A stretch of DNA of 64,000 bases from Vibrio sp. UBA2441 (GTDB lineage: Bacteria > Pseudomonadota > Gammaproteobacteria > Enterobacterales > Vibrionaceae): the NCBI GenBank assembly GCA_002342685.1, contig DDQN01000072.1:91127-155126 (forward strand), given 5' to 3'. Each line of letters starts with the position of its first letter. The first letter of the stretch is position 1. A program made the position numbers and the translations under genes. Shown piece by piece: positions 17,305 through 26,827 of this stretch. A model generated the notes under the pieces. It was not told the DNA's origin and did not search any database. It saw only the letters and a list, made by a program, of their open reading frames with translations.

Positions 17305-17733
17305 ATGACGCTTTTACATGAACAACTTTTCTGGGCTGAAACGCAACATCAGCTTTTGGAACTAGAAAGCTTGCCTGAATTCACCCAACGACAACGTAAT
17401 GAATTATCCGCGTGGTGTAAAAAGAGACGTAAGATTCTCAATTACGAAGTAGCATTGCAGCCTTGGATAAAAGTAAATATCGATGGAGAAACCACGGAAG
17501 TAAATATGTTCCCCAGTGGTAAAGCTGTTGAAAAAAATCTGTTTGGTACTCAGGAATTAGTGGGTGCATGGAAGATCATTGATGGCATTTTGTTTGTTGC
17601 TTTCCAAATTGGTCAGCGAGTGGTTGAGTATCGTGTAGTTGGTCAACGCGAGAACAATATTCATTGCGGTTCTGAATACGTAAATGGACAGCCCAGTTCA
17701 TATATCAAGTTTATTCAGACTAAACCGTTGTAA
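17305..17733 (+). CDS. Conserved-looking protein of unknown function
   Basis: A 142-residue soluble protein I do not recognise. ATG 17305 is chosen because GGGG lies about six bases upstream (CTGGGGTTTTG); the earlier in-frame ATG at 17275 has no ribosome site. The N-terminal third is helical and basic (LPEFTQRQRNELSAWCKKRRK), and the rest looks like beta strands (NYEVALQPWIKVNIDGE, then VGAWKIIDGILFVAFQIG). It has no signal peptide or membrane segment. It lies alone between two unrelated genes. Confidence 0.65.
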   Translation: MTLLHEQLFWAETQHQLLELESLPEFTQRQRNELSAWCKKRRKILNYEVALQPWIKVNIDGETTEVNMFPSGKAVEKNLFGTQELVGAWKIIDGILFVAFQIGQRVVEYRVVGQRENNIHCGSEYVNGQPSSYIKFIQTKPL

Positions 17734-17948
17734 AAGGATTAGACAAAACTCTGGACAATTATTTCGATAAGGTCCTATAGGTTTACTATTATGAAGTCAC
17801 CTAGGTATATAAGGTCTGTTGGTAGATATCATTATGAAATTACGCCTTGTTTTATAAGAAATGAGTTATTTGGTATAAAGGTTGTCAGTTTTTAGCCGAT
17901 AGAGTTATATTCGAATAGGGCACCCACTTCGTTATCTTAGGCTGATTT

Positions 17949-18605
17949 ATGAAGAAAATCGTCATTATTATCGTTGTTATATTACTGCTGGCAGCGGCTG
18001 GTGGTGGGGCTTATTACTATTTTTTTATGATGGAAAATGACCCTGTAGTTGTAGAAGAAGAAACAGAAACGATAGTTGAAAAAATAGCCGCGAAAAAGCC
18101 GGCTAAACCTGCCATTAAGCCAAATCTAGACTATTTTGTTATTTCCCTGCGCCTTAACGTTCGCTCATATCCTGAAAAAGGTTCTGAAATTCGTTCCGTG
18201 CTAAGAAAGGGTGACAGTATTAAAGCTCTGGAAATAAAGAAACCCTGGGTAAGAATATCGGATTTTGAAGTGCATAATAGTGGTAGAGATGTGGCTGATT
18301 GGGTCCATATGGACTTTCTTTCACACGATATGCCTGAGATTAGTGAAAAAGAACAGAGAAAGACGATGTTGGCCTTAATCAAAAGGTCAGATGATTTACT
18401 TGCTTATGAGGATCGGTTTGTTATTGCTACACAAGAGCTGGTTAATTCAGGTAAGTGCACATTTGAAGACTTTGAATTAGTTGGAGGTTGGGTTCGTTCA
18501 GTGACGTTCAATATCGAACCCGTTTATTTTGTCTATTGTGGTGGTACAAGCAGAGGGGACAAGGTCTACCTGAATGTAGATACAGGTGAGACCTTTCAGC
18601 CTTAA
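17949..18605 (+). CDS. Membrane-anchored SH3-like domain protein
   Basis: A 218-residue protein with an N-terminal membrane helix (VIIIVVILLLAAAGGGAYYYFF), an acidic then Lys/Pro/Ala linker (AAKKPAKPAIKP), and a bacterial SH3-like segment (residues about 58-120: RLNVRSYPEKGSEIRSVLRK then WVRISDF and ADWVHMDFL). The last third is unfamiliar and has two cysteines (SGKCTFED, VYCGG-like VYCG). The bulk should face the periplasm, perhaps contacting the cell wall (inference). Its stop overlaps the convergent HAD gene by 4 bases. Confidence 0.7.
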   Translation: MKKIVIIIVVILLLAAAGGGAYYYFFMMENDPVVVEEETETIVEKIAAKKPAKPAIKPNLDYFVISLRLNVRSYPEKGSEIRSVLRKGDSIKALEIKKPWVRISDFEVHNSGRDVADWVHMDFLSHDMPEISEKEQRKTMLALIKRSDDLLAYEDRFVIATQELVNSGKCTFEDFELVGGWVRSVTFNIEPVYFVYCGGTSRGDKVYLNVDTGETFQP

Positions 18606-19273
18606 GCAAATGCACGTTTTTCTATACTGGTTGTTTCAATTAAAGCAATAACATCATTAAGTGATTCAAATATAAAATTGGCTCTCATTTCAATTTCTTT
18701 ACTTGGCTGCAGTAAATCTGGAATCATTGCAGTTAAACACCCTGCGTCTAATCCTGACTTCATACCACTGTTTGAGTCTTCAAGCACTAGGCAATGCCTT
18801 GGTGCAAGGGCTAAATTTTTACTCGCCAAAAGGTAGCAGTCAGGATTTGGTTTACCATATTGAATGTCTTCAGCGGTAACTACGGTATCAAACTGCTCTA
18901 GGTAGGAAGTACTTTGAAAATAATGTTCTACCTCAAACCTTTCCGATGAAGTCACAAGAGCGCAAGAGAGGTTGTATTTCTTTAAACAGTTGAATAGTGG
19001 GATAAAGCCAGCTTTGAACTCTATTCTTTTCTCACGATAGGTTGCCAACTGCTCGTCTCTGACTTGTTGAAAGCGGGGAAGATCTAATTTATCTGTAAAG
19101 TAATCGAGTAATTTATCTTCACATTCAGCTGTTTGAACTCCGATGAAGGTTTGGTAAAAATGCTCATCAATGGTTAAGTTTTGTTCTGCAGCAGCATTTA
19201 GCCAACACGTTTTGTGCATGGTTTCAGTATCAAAAATCAAACCATCCATATCAAATAACAACGCTCTAATCAT
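18602..19273 (-). CDS. HAD-superfamily phosphatase (phosphoglycolate/beta-phosphoglucomutase-like)
   Basis: A 223-residue cytoplasmic HAD hydrolase. ATG 19273 follows AGGTG at short spacing and is preferred to GTG 19279. Motifs: FDMDGLIFDTE (nucleophile aspartates), a helical cap (about residues 20-85), CALVTSSERFE (motif II), the lysine in YGKPNPDCY (motif III) and VLEDSNSGMKSGLDAG (motif IV). The family removes phosphate from sugar phosphates or isomerises them. Substrate cannot be assigned. It is a single gene. Confidence 0.85.
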   Translation of the reverse strand: MIRALLFDMDGLIFDTETMHKTCWLNAAAEQNLTIDEHFYQTFIGVQTAECEDKLLDYFTDKLDLPRFQQVRDEQLATYREKRIEFKAGFIPLFNCLKKYNLSCALVTSSERFEVEHYFQSTSYLEQFDTVVTAEDIQYGKPNPDCYLLASKNLALAPRHCLVLEDSNSGMKSGLDAGCLTAMIPDLLQPSKEIEMRANFIFESLNDVIALIETTSIEKRAFA

Positions 19274-19419
19274 ATTCACCTAGCTTTAGTCTATTTATTA
19301 TGCCATACGATATAATAGTCTTAGCGCCTTAACTTTGAAGTGATAGCGAAATTTGAATAACTAAAACGTATTTAGTTTTAGAAAATATGGATTTTAGGGA
19401 TAAATGGCGAGTTCAAAAG

Positions 19420-19458
19420 AATTGCCCGGTAAGAACCAATGGTTCCTATCGGGCAATT
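19420..19458 (-). terminator. Terminator of the sulfatase-tctCBA operon
   Basis: AATTGCCCG and CGGGCAATT form the outer 9-bp stem, with an inner AGAACC/GGTTCC stem. On the minus strand it is followed by CTTTTG and lies about 27 bases after the tctA stop. Confidence 0.75.
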
Positions 19459-19484
19459 GAAAGGAAATAATATCCAAAAAACAA

Positions 19485-20999
19485 CTAGTTGTTCTGACCT
19501 GCTTTACTCATTTTGAGGGCATCTTTTTGCACTGTGATTTGTCTTACTATCGAGAACCCTAGTATCAATATACTAACAGCAAGGATAACGCCGCTAATAG
19601 GTTGAGTAACAAATATGGCATAGCTACCTTTAGAGATTGTTAATGCCTGTCTAAATGAAGATTCTGCAATAGGGCCTAAAACAATGCCCATTAACAATGG
19701 AGTTAGTGGATAGTTAAACTTAGGCAAGAAGAATCCCAGTATTCCAAATAGCATCATTACTTGCACATCAAATAGGCTATTATTGACCGCATAACACCCT
19801 GAAACACAGAAAATAAATAATATCGCGGTGAACAGATACGGATTGATCTTCATGACATTTTTATACAATTTTATATAAGTAAGGGCATGGAAAATCATCA
19901 ATATATTGATGATGAACAAACTAAAGATAAGACCATAAACTTCTGTTGCGTGGTTTACGAATAGCTTCGGTCCAGGAATTAAGCCATGTACCATTAAGGC
20001 ACCTAACAAGATAGCGGCAATAATATCTCCTGGGATGCCTAAGGTTAACATTGGGATCAATGTTGCACCGGTAATGCCATTATTCCCGGCTTCGGACGCA
20101 GCGATACCTTCCAAACTGCCTTTACCAAATTTTTCAGGATTTTTAGAGCTTCTTCGTGCCTCGTTGTAACTCAAAAATGAAGATGTTACCGCACCTGTGC
20201 CTGGTACAGCACCGATAAAAGTGCCAATAAAGGAGGATTTTACAATAGTTTTTAATGAAGGCAGAAACTCTTTCTTGGTTAAACTAGGCCCGGTACTTAA
20301 AGGAACACTCAACTTGCCACTGTTACGAAGGTCATCAATACGGCGTAGTATTTCAGATACGGCAAATAAGCCAATCAATGCCGGAACCAGCTCGATACCG
20401 CCACTTAAATCAAGAGAATCGAAAGTAAATCTGTCCAACCCATCTATAGGATCTAACCCTATGGTTTTGATTAGCATGCCAATACATGCTGCCGCGATAC
20501 CTTTTAAAATATTGCTATTGACAGCGATAACCACCGATAATCCAAATACGGCTAAGGCAAAGTATTCTGCAGAACCGAACTTAAGAGCGACTTTAGCTAG
20601 TTGAGGAGCAATAAATAGCAACATAAGCGCACTAATGATGCCACTTATAACAGAGGCATATAATGCCATTTGCATTGCTTTTAACGCATGTCCTTTTTTG
20701 GTCAGTTCAAAGCCGTCGTTTAATGTTGCTGCTGAAGCAGGCGTTCCGGGGGTTCGGATTAAAATCGCTGTAATCGAACCGCCATAGACACCACCGCAAT
20801 AAACACCGAGAAGCATGGCAATACCAGCGGTGGGCGGCATATTAAACGTGAATGGCAAAGCTAGGGTAACGCCCATAACGGTGGTTAGCCCAGGTAATGA
20901 ACCAAAAATAATACCAACCATAAGTCCGACGTTAATGAACAGGAAAGTATCCCAGTTTAGAAGCATGTAAAAGCTATCTAATAGAACAGAAATATCCAT
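19485..20999 (-). CDS. tctA: Tripartite tricarboxylate transporter, large permease (TctA)
   Basis: A 504-residue polytopic membrane protein with about 12 helices. The family signatures are visible near the start (VGIIFGSLPGLTTVMGVTLA and RTPGTPASAATLNDG) and again in the middle (GAVPGTGAVTSSFLSYNEAR and GITGATLIPMLTLGIPGD). It forms the channel of a TTT-family importer, driven by ion gradients and fed by the periplasmic binding protein. The start follows the tctB stop directly (TTTTAG-ATG) with AGGAG before it. Substrate is not certain; the co-transcribed sulfatase points away from citrate. Confidence 0.92.
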   Translation of the reverse strand: MDISVLLDSFYMLLNWDTFLFINVGLMVGIIFGSLPGLTTVMGVTLALPFTFNMPPTAGIAMLLGVYCGGVYGGSITAILIRTPGTPASAATLNDGFELTKKGHALKAMQMALYASVISGIISALMLLFIAPQLAKVALKFGSAEYFALAVFGLSVVIAVNSNILKGIAAACIGMLIKTIGLDPIDGLDRFTFDSLDLSGGIELVPALIGLFAVSEILRRIDDLRNSGKLSVPLSTGPSLTKKEFLPSLKTIVKSSFIGTFIGAVPGTGAVTSSFLSYNEARRSSKNPEKFGKGSLEGIAASEAGNNGITGATLIPMLTLGIPGDIIAAILLGALMVHGLIPGPKLFVNHATEVYGLIFSLFIINILMIFHALTYIKLYKNVMKINPYLFTAILFIFCVSGCYAVNNSLFDVQVMMLFGILGFFLPKFNYPLTPLLMGIVLGPIAESSFRQALTISKGSYAIFVTQPISGVILAVSILILGFSIVRQITVQKDALKMSKAGQNN

Positions 21000-21497
21000 C
21001 TAAAATGCTCCTGTTGGCAAGTCGATATAAAGCATGTTCGAAAACACAAGAGAAATTAAATAAACAATGACTGGGATTAGCGCATAAGCATACAATTTTT
21101 TCATCTTTAAGCTGATCAAAATGAGTATGGAACCCGCAATCATAGCAATATTAAAACCAATATAAGAAATTGCTATCACAGAAATTAGCATGATTAAATA
21201 TATTGTAATTGCTTGTACGGAGATTAACTTTGTCTTTACTTTTTCTGTAACTTTTACAGTGTAAAACTCGTGAATGGCGTTAATCATCGCTACTACAAAA
21301 AGAACCTGACAAAGCAGAGTTGGAAAGGCACTAGAAGCGACATAGGAAATATTACTATCAGAAGTCTGATAAGGAATTAAAAAATAAACGGTTACTGAAA
21401 ATAAAATAATCAGTAGGTTGAAAACGTTTTTTGCGACATCTCGTTTCATCTTATTCACCAAAAAAAAAGCTGCTATAAACATAGCAGCTAAATACAT
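21000..21497 (-). CDS. tctB: Tripartite tricarboxylate transporter, small permease (TctB)
   Basis: A 165-residue membrane protein with four to five hydrophobic segments, matching the poorly conserved TctB subunit in size, topology and position between tctC and tctA. ATG 21497 is used in place of a TTG three bases earlier. The ribosome site is weak, suggesting coupling to tctC, whose stop is a few bases upstream. Confidence 0.85.
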   Translation of the reverse strand: MYLAAMFIAAFFLVNKMKRDVAKNVFNLLIILFSVTVYFLIPYQTSDSNISYVASSAFPTLLCQVLFVVAMINAIHEFYTVKVTEKVKTKLISVQAITIYLIMLISVIAISYIGFNIAMIAGSILILISLKMKKLYAYALIPVIVYLISLVFSNMLYIDLPTGAF

Positions 21498-21501
21498 CAA
21501 A

Positions 21502-22437
21502 TTATTTTATGATTCCCATTTCTTTAAGTAGAGGTGGAAGCTCTTTAATTTCTTTGTCGAAGTTTTCATAAATCTTCTTGGTTGGAATGTCGAAGATAGT
21601 AATATTGGCATTTTTAGCAAATGTCTTAAACTCACCTGAGTTCAACATATCATCAAAGCCTTGACGGATCTTAGCGATTCTGTCTTTTGGCGTTGCTTTA
21701 GGAGCCATGATGAAGTTGTAGTTATCCATGACTAAATCAAAGCCAGCTTCCTGAACGGTTGGAACACTTGGGTATTCTGGTAGGCGCTTTTCAGTAAATA
21801 CGGCTAATACGCGCATTTTTTCACCTAAAGATACTTCGATAGATGGTTGAGTGATAGAAACATCAATGTGACCGCCAATCATGGCTACGTTAGCTTCAGT
21901 GGTGCTCTTATAAATTACATTCGACATGTTAAAGCCGACTTTCTTAGATAATGCAACCATGGCGATATTTGGCATACTGCCTGCGCCTGGAGAACCAACA
22001 TTAAAGTCATGTCCTTTCAAGTCAGCAACGGTTTTATAAGGTGATGACTTAGGAACAGCTAATAAAAGAGGCTCAGAAGTGGTACCGATAACTGGAACAA
22101 AATCATCAATTGAATATTTAACTTTTCGAATCATAGGTTGAGTCGTTGAAACGCCGGAGGTATACCACATTAAGGTATAACCGTCAGATTTAGCACGAGC
22201 GAGTTCTGTTGCTGCGATAGTACCACCAGCACCTGTTCTGTTTTTCACAATAAGATTGGTGTTCATATATTTTTGCGCAACATTCGCTAGTGCGCGTGCT
22301 TGTGTATCAGAGCTTCCGCCTGGTCCCCATGGCATCAGTAAGGTAATAGGTTTTGCTGGGAACTCAGCTGCGGTGACGGATAATGAAACAGCAGCGATAG
22401 GTAATGTGAACAATCCTAATAGACGTTTCTTGTTCAT
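21502..22437 (-). CDS. tctC: TTT-family periplasmic binding protein (TctC/Bug)
   Basis: A 311-residue protein with a signal peptide (cleavage after SVTAA) followed by the Bug/TctC sequence FPAKPITLLMPWGPGGSSDT, which is highly typical. Other family stretches are KNRTGAGGTIAATELARAKSDGYTLMW and FNVGSPGAGSMPNIA. It captures a carboxylate-like or related anion in the periplasm and delivers it to TctAB. GGAG is well placed before the ATG. It lies 29 bases after the sulfatase gene in the same operon. Confidence 0.92.
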   Translation of the reverse strand: MNKKRLLGLFTLPIAAVSLSVTAAEFPAKPITLLMPWGPGGSSDTQARALANVAQKYMNTNLIVKNRTGAGGTIAATELARAKSDGYTLMWYTSGVSTTQPMIRKVKYSIDDFVPVIGTTSEPLLLAVPKSSPYKTVADLKGHDFNVGSPGAGSMPNIAMVALSKKVGFNMSNVIYKSTTEANVAMIGGHIDVSITQPSIEVSLGEKMRVLAVFTEKRLPEYPSVPTVQEAGFDLVMDNYNFIMAPKATPKDRIAKIRQGFDDMLNSGEFKTFAKNANITIFDIPTKKIYENFDKEIKELPPLLKEMGIIK

Positions 22438-22466
22438 GATATATCTCCAATTATTAGCATATTATA

Positions 22467-23924
22467 TTATTTTGAAAGAGCTTTAAGTCTCTGTAGGTTT
22501 TGGTGATCTTTAAAATCACCCGGGTATGATTTTGGGTTTCGGTCAAAGATGGCTTCAGCCGTCTTGGGTAGAAATTCTGCAGGTTGCCCCTGACATTGTT
22601 GCCTTTTCAATAGATCTAGCGTTAACTCATGCTTCACTTCTGAATAGCTCACATCGTCATAGAGGTTGGTTGTTTCCTCAGGATCGAAATTAAGGTCGTA
22701 AAGCTCACCGATGTCGTCCGCATAGATAACAAGTTTGTAATCTTTTGTTCTTAACATACTACCAGGACCCCACTGGGTGGGATCATGAGGCGCTTTAATG
22801 GATAGTCCGGAAATAGGTGTTTTTGGCTGAGTTGCGTAAATTCCGCCTTCAGCAAAAACACTCTCTCTTTCAGTGTATGTATCAGAGAGTAAACTTTGAC
22901 CTCGACAATAATTAGGTACATCCATACCTAATATTGATAGAAGCGTTGGCATAATATCAACGGATTCTAATAAATGTTCATTCGTTCCTGAGTCTAGTTT
23001 TTTACTTGGGTCATAAATGATGACTGGAATTCTTGTCAGGCAATCGTAGAACATTAAGCCTTTATGAGTTACACCAAAATCACCGAGAAATTCGCCATGA
23101 TCACTCCAGAATATAATGACGGTATTATCTAGTTGATCGAGCTCTTCAAGTTTGTCTATTACCCGACCAACTTGATCGTCAACATACCGAATCTGGCCAC
23201 AATACATTGCCATGGCCTTTTTAATGTCCAATTCTGTGGCATCTAAAGAATCACTGTGAACCCGCCAGTTCGAAAGACGTCTGGGTTCTTTTCGATTTGC
23301 GTAATGTCTGAAGTTTTTTGGTAACTCAAATTGTTCAGGAGAAAACAGCGTGTCGTAGGGTTTCGGTGCCGTAAAGTAAGGATGCGGATCCTGCAGATTA
23401 ATGGTGGCAAAAAATGGCTTGTCTTGTGCGACATTTTTTTCGATAAAGCTGAGGCAATCTGTTGTGAGTCTTTTGGTCAGGTTATATTCAGACTCTTCAG
23501 CAAGAGTGCCGCTGTCCCAACTATTTTTATATTCTTGGTGTCCATCCATATTACCAATACAAATGTCTTCACCTTCATCATACATAATGCCAATGGCGTC
23601 AGGTTCGATAATGTGGTCTTTACCAAACAAACCTATGGTATAGCCATTTTGTTTTAGGTCAGAAAGCATATTTGGGTAACCAACAGGCATGGTTCCGACG
23701 TAGTTTCGTACTTGGTGTTCGATAGGATATTGACCAGTAATAAAGGATGTTCTTGATGGGCCACACATAGGGCTGGTCGTGAACGCGTTAGGAAAATAGG
23801 TTCCTTGCTTGGCTAAACGGCTTAAATGCTGGGTATCTATGAATGGGTGCCCGGCAGGCGTCATGTAGTCCGCTCGCATTTGATCTGGGTTAATAACAAC
23901 GATGTTATACGGTGAACTGGACAA
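22467..23924 (-). CDS. Sulfatase (formylglycine-dependent), co-transcribed with a TTT importer
   Basis: A 485-residue type I sulfatase. The catalytic cysteine to be converted to formylglycine is C54 in SPMCGPSRTSFITGQYP (C-x-P-S-R motif). Metal ligands are probably D14/Q15 (NPDQ) and the SDHGE motif (IIFWSDHGEFLGDFG). It starts with TTG, preceded by GGGAAG; no signal peptide is seen, so it acts in the cytoplasm. It is the first gene of the operon with tctC, tctB and tctA. This suggests a sulfate ester is imported intact and cut inside (inference). Choline-O-sulfatase, arylsulfatase and other families share these motifs, so the substrate is open. Confidence 0.9.
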   Translation of the reverse strand: MSSSPYNIVVINPDQMRADYMTPAGHPFIDTQHLSRLAKQGTYFPNAFTTSPMCGPSRTSFITGQYPIEHQVRNYVGTMPVGYPNMLSDLKQNGYTIGLFGKDHIIEPDAIGIMYDEGEDICIGNMDGHQEYKNSWDSGTLAEESEYNLTKRLTTDCLSFIEKNVAQDKPFFATINLQDPHPYFTAPKPYDTLFSPEQFELPKNFRHYANRKEPRRLSNWRVHSDSLDATELDIKKAMAMYCGQIRYVDDQVGRVIDKLEELDQLDNTVIIFWSDHGEFLGDFGVTHKGLMFYDCLTRIPVIIYDPSKKLDSGTNEHLLESVDIMPTLLSILGMDVPNYCRGQSLLSDTYTERESVFAEGGIYATQPKTPISGLSIKAPHDPTQWGPGSMLRTKDYKLVIYADDIGELYDLNFDPEETTNLYDDVSYSEVKHELTLDLLKRQQCQGQPAEFLPKTAEAIFDRNPKSYPGDFKDHQNLQRLKALSK

Positions 23925-24527
23925 AATATCTTCCCTTTTGTTGCTTATGGTTTCCTTTGCTTACGGATACTGCGGTGTGTCCTGCTTGAAAGCAATAAAA
24001 ACCGTCTTCATTTGTGTGCTTAATCACAAATATAATTATAGTAAATTAATTAATTTAATTACGTTTAAATGTGGGTATTCTCTTAAAGTGCTTAAAAAAC
24101 AGTCAGTTATGATTCGGTTGTTGTTAACGGACTGTTAAAGGTAAAGTGTGGGGTTTTTATTCTTAGTTATTTTTTTGTCGAAAACTTTCTAGTCTTTCGA
24201 ATTATTCCGCATACTGATTTGTAATATCATGGTGTGCTTAAATAAGGGGTTTGCCTATGGCGTATGCGTCTCTAAATATTCATCATTTTTGAGTTAATAC
24301 AGAGAAAATTGGTTGGTTGAAGGAGGAAAGAAAAAGTGACCAAAATCGTCTCTCATTATTGTGAAACTTGTTATTGAAATTGCATTTACTTCTTCAGATG
24401 GCGTCCTGTCAGGCTATCGAAAATTTCAACCCTCAATGCATCATTTTTAATTATTTTTTTTCTTTCTTTTACGAATGAGAGCCAAAGCACTAAGATCGAT
24501 TTGATCTTGACCTACTTGCTACTTTTA
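23925..24527. other. Intergenic region between the sulfatase operon and nrdD
   Basis: No convincing gene. An AT-rich stretch lies around 24030-24070. AAGATC/GATCTT (24492-24508) forms a small palindrome just before the FNR-like site. A short plus-strand frame from 23902 has no ribosome site. Confidence 0.4.
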
Positions 24528-24541
24528 TTGATCTAAGTCAA
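24528..24541 (+). promoter_or_regulatory. Candidate FNR site upstream of nrdD
   Basis: TTGATCTAAGTCAA matches the FNR consensus TTGAT-N4-ATCAA at 9 of 10 positions. It lies about 125 bp before the nrdD start. Anaerobic activation by FNR is known for nrdDG in E. coli. Confidence 0.6.
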
Positions 24542-24573
24542 AACTATTAAGTGGTGGTTCTCGTTAAATACGC

Positions 24574-24620
24574 CCACAATATATAGTGTCAGTTAGTTGG
24601 TTTAATACCCTATATTGTGT
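24574..24620 (+). promoter_or_regulatory. Pair of NrdR boxes upstream of nrdD
   Basis: Two 16-base elements, CCACAATATATAGTGT (24574-24589) and ATACCCTATATTGTGT (24605-24620), resemble the NrdR box. Their centres are 31 bp apart, three helical turns, the spacing typical of NrdR repression sites in front of ribonucleotide reductase genes. Confidence 0.75.
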
Positions 24621-24663
24621 ATTTGTGGGTAAACTGTGGATATGCTATGGGTAAGGAGAAGCA

Positions 24664-26784
24664 GTGAAATTAGTCGTTACTAAGCGAGATGGCTCTCGCG
24701 CCCCGTTTACAAGGGATCGTATTATAGCAGCAGTGGAAAGCGCCTCGGCTCATATAGATGATGAAGTAACCGTTTATGCAAATAAAGTTGCAGAAGCCGT
24801 TGAAATGAAGCTGCTCGACCGCGACAAAGTGGATATCCAAGAGATACAAACTTTAGTTGAAAACGAAATGATGCAAGGGCCTTATAAAGGCATGGCTCGT
24901 TCCTATATTGAATATCGCCATGACCGCGATATTTCGCGTGAGAAGAAAAGTGCGCTGAGCAAAGAAATTCAAGGTCTCATTGAACAAAGCAATGCTGATT
25001 TGCTGAATGAGAATGCCAACAAAGACGGTAAAGTGATTCCTACTCAGCGTGATCTGCTTGCTGGCATTGTTGCCAAACACTATGCTAAAACGCATATATT
25101 GCCGCGTGATATTGTTACCGCGCATGATGATGGCGATATTCATTATCATGACTTGGATTATGCTCCGTTTTTCCCGATGTTTAACTGTATGCTTATTGAC
25201 CTTAAAGGCATGTTAACTCATGGCTTTAAAATGGGTAATGCTGAGATTGATACACCTAAGTCAATTTCTACGGCTACAGCAGTAACCGCACAGATCATTG
25301 CGCAAGTCGCTTCGCATATTTATGGTGGCACTACGATTAATGGTATCGATGAAATTCTCGAACCATATGTGTTGGCAAGCTTTGATAAACATATGCAGGT
25401 TGCTAAAGAGTGGGATATCCCAAATTCTAAAGAGTTTGCTATTTCTCGCACTGAGAAAGAGTGCTATGACGCATTTCAGTCTTTAGAGTATGAAGTCAAC
25501 ACATTACACACAGCGAATGGACAAACCCCTTTTGTTACCTTCGGTTTTGGATTGGGCACTAGCTGGGCTTCTAAACTTATTCAATCTTCAATCCTGAAAA
25601 ACAGAATAGCTGGATTAGGTAAAAAAGGTAAAACCGCAGTATTCCCTAAGCTGGTGTTTGCCATTAAAGATGGACTTAACCACAAACCATCAGATCCAAG
25701 CTACGATATTAAGCAATTAGCGTTAGAGTGTGCTTCGAAGCGAATGTACCCAGATATTCTTAACTACGATAAAGTCGTTGAAGTTACGGGGTCGTTCAAA
25801 ACGCCAATGGGCTGCCGCAGTTTCTTAAATCCATATGAAGAGAACGGTGAATTGGTTCACGATGGTCGAAACAATTTAGGCGTTGTAAGTCTTAACCTTC
25901 CACGCGTTGCGATTCAGGCTAACGGTGATGAGACGAAGTTCTATGCTCTACTTGATGAAAAGCTTATATTAGCTCGTAAAGCTCTGGAGACAAGAATCAG
26001 TCGTCTTGAAACGGTTAAAGCGCGAGTTGCTCCTATTTTATATATGGAAGGTGCATGTGGTGTACGTCTAGGACCTGATGATGCTATAGCGGAAATATTT
26101 AAAAATGGCCGTGCATCTATTTCGCTTGGCTATATAGGTGTGCATGAAACCGTTAATGCGTTGTATGGCATTGACGAACATGTTTACGATAGCTCTGAAC
26201 TTTCTGAGAAAGCGTTAAATATTATTCGTTACCTGAAAGAAAAAGTAGACAGCTGGAAAGAAGAAACTGGCTACGCATTTAGCCTTTATGGTACTCCGAG
26301 CGAGAATTTATGCAGTCGCTTTTGTCGTATTGATGCAAAAGAGTTTGGTGTTATTGAAGGGGTTACGGACAAAGGTTACTACACTAACAGTTTCCATCTG
26401 GATGTAGAAAAGAAAGTTAATCCATACGATAAGATAGAATTTGAAATGCCTTATCCTTCGATTTCAACAGGTGGGTTCATCTGTTATGGCGAATTCCCGA
26501 ATATGCAGCGAAATATCGAGGCGCTGGAGAATGTATGGGACTATAGCTATAGCCGCGTACCTTATTATGGAACGAACACCCCGATAGATGAGTGTTACGA
26601 ATGTGGTTATGAAGGTGAATTTGAATGCACCAGCAAAGGCTTTACTTGTCCTAAGTGTGGTAATCATGATGCAACTAAAGTGTCCGTTACGCGTCGCGTA
26701 TGTGGATATTTAGGAAGCCCGGATGCAAGACCGTTTAATTTAGGTAAACAAGAAGAAGTCAAACGTCGCGTTAAACACCTTTAA
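24664..26784 (+). CDS. nrdD: Anaerobic ribonucleoside-triphosphate reductase NrdD
   Basis: A 706-residue class III ribonucleotide reductase. It has an N-terminal ATP cone (about residues 1-95, beginning LVVTKRDGSRAPFTRDR), a ten-stranded barrel with the active-site region, and a C-terminal zinc site with cysteines 644, 647, 662 and 665. The glycyl radical is Gly681 in RVCGYLGSPDARPF; these numbers coincide with E. coli. It reduces ribonucleoside triphosphates to deoxy forms without oxygen. The start is GTG, preceded by AAGGAG. Control elements upstream fit FNR and NrdR. Confidence 0.97.
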   Translation: MKLVVTKRDGSRAPFTRDRIIAAVESASAHIDDEVTVYANKVAEAVEMKLLDRDKVDIQEIQTLVENEMMQGPYKGMARSYIEYRHDRDISREKKSALSKEIQGLIEQSNADLLNENANKDGKVIPTQRDLLAGIVAKHYAKTHILPRDIVTAHDDGDIHYHDLDYAPFFPMFNCMLIDLKGMLTHGFKMGNAEIDTPKSISTATAVTAQIIAQVASHIYGGTTINGIDEILEPYVLASFDKHMQVAKEWDIPNSKEFAISRTEKECYDAFQSLEYEVNTLHTANGQTPFVTFGFGLGTSWASKLIQSSILKNRIAGLGKKGKTAVFPKLVFAIKDGLNHKPSDPSYDIKQLALECASKRMYPDILNYDKVVEVTGSFKTPMGCRSFLNPYEENGELVHDGRNNLGVVSLNLPRVAIQANGDETKFYALLDEKLILARKALETRISRLETVKARVAPILYMEGACGVRLGPDDAIAEIFKNGRASISLGYIGVHETVNALYGIDEHVYDSSELSEKALNIIRYLKEKVDSWKEETGYAFSLYGTPSENLCSRFCRIDAKEFGVIEGVTDKGYYTNSFHLDVEKKVNPYDKIEFEMPYPSISTGGFICYGEFPNMQRNIEALENVWDYSYSRVPYYGTNTPIDECYECGYEGEFECTSKGFTCPKCGNHDATKVSVTRRVCGYLGSPDARPFNLGKQEEVKRRVKHL

Positions 26785-26827
26785 TTACTGATATCCTCCT
26801 CTTGAAAAAGGGGAGGAGAGCCCCTCT

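Noticed and set aside
17791..17895. A 34-codon frame starting ATGAAGTCACC between the genes at 17305 and 17949.
   Set aside because: No convincing ribosome site and no recognisable feature in the peptide; length is within chance.
23902..24138. A 78-codon plus-strand frame overlapping the sulfatase start.
   Set aside because: No ribosome site, overlaps the control region of the sulfatase operon, and the peptide looks like random AT-rich translation.
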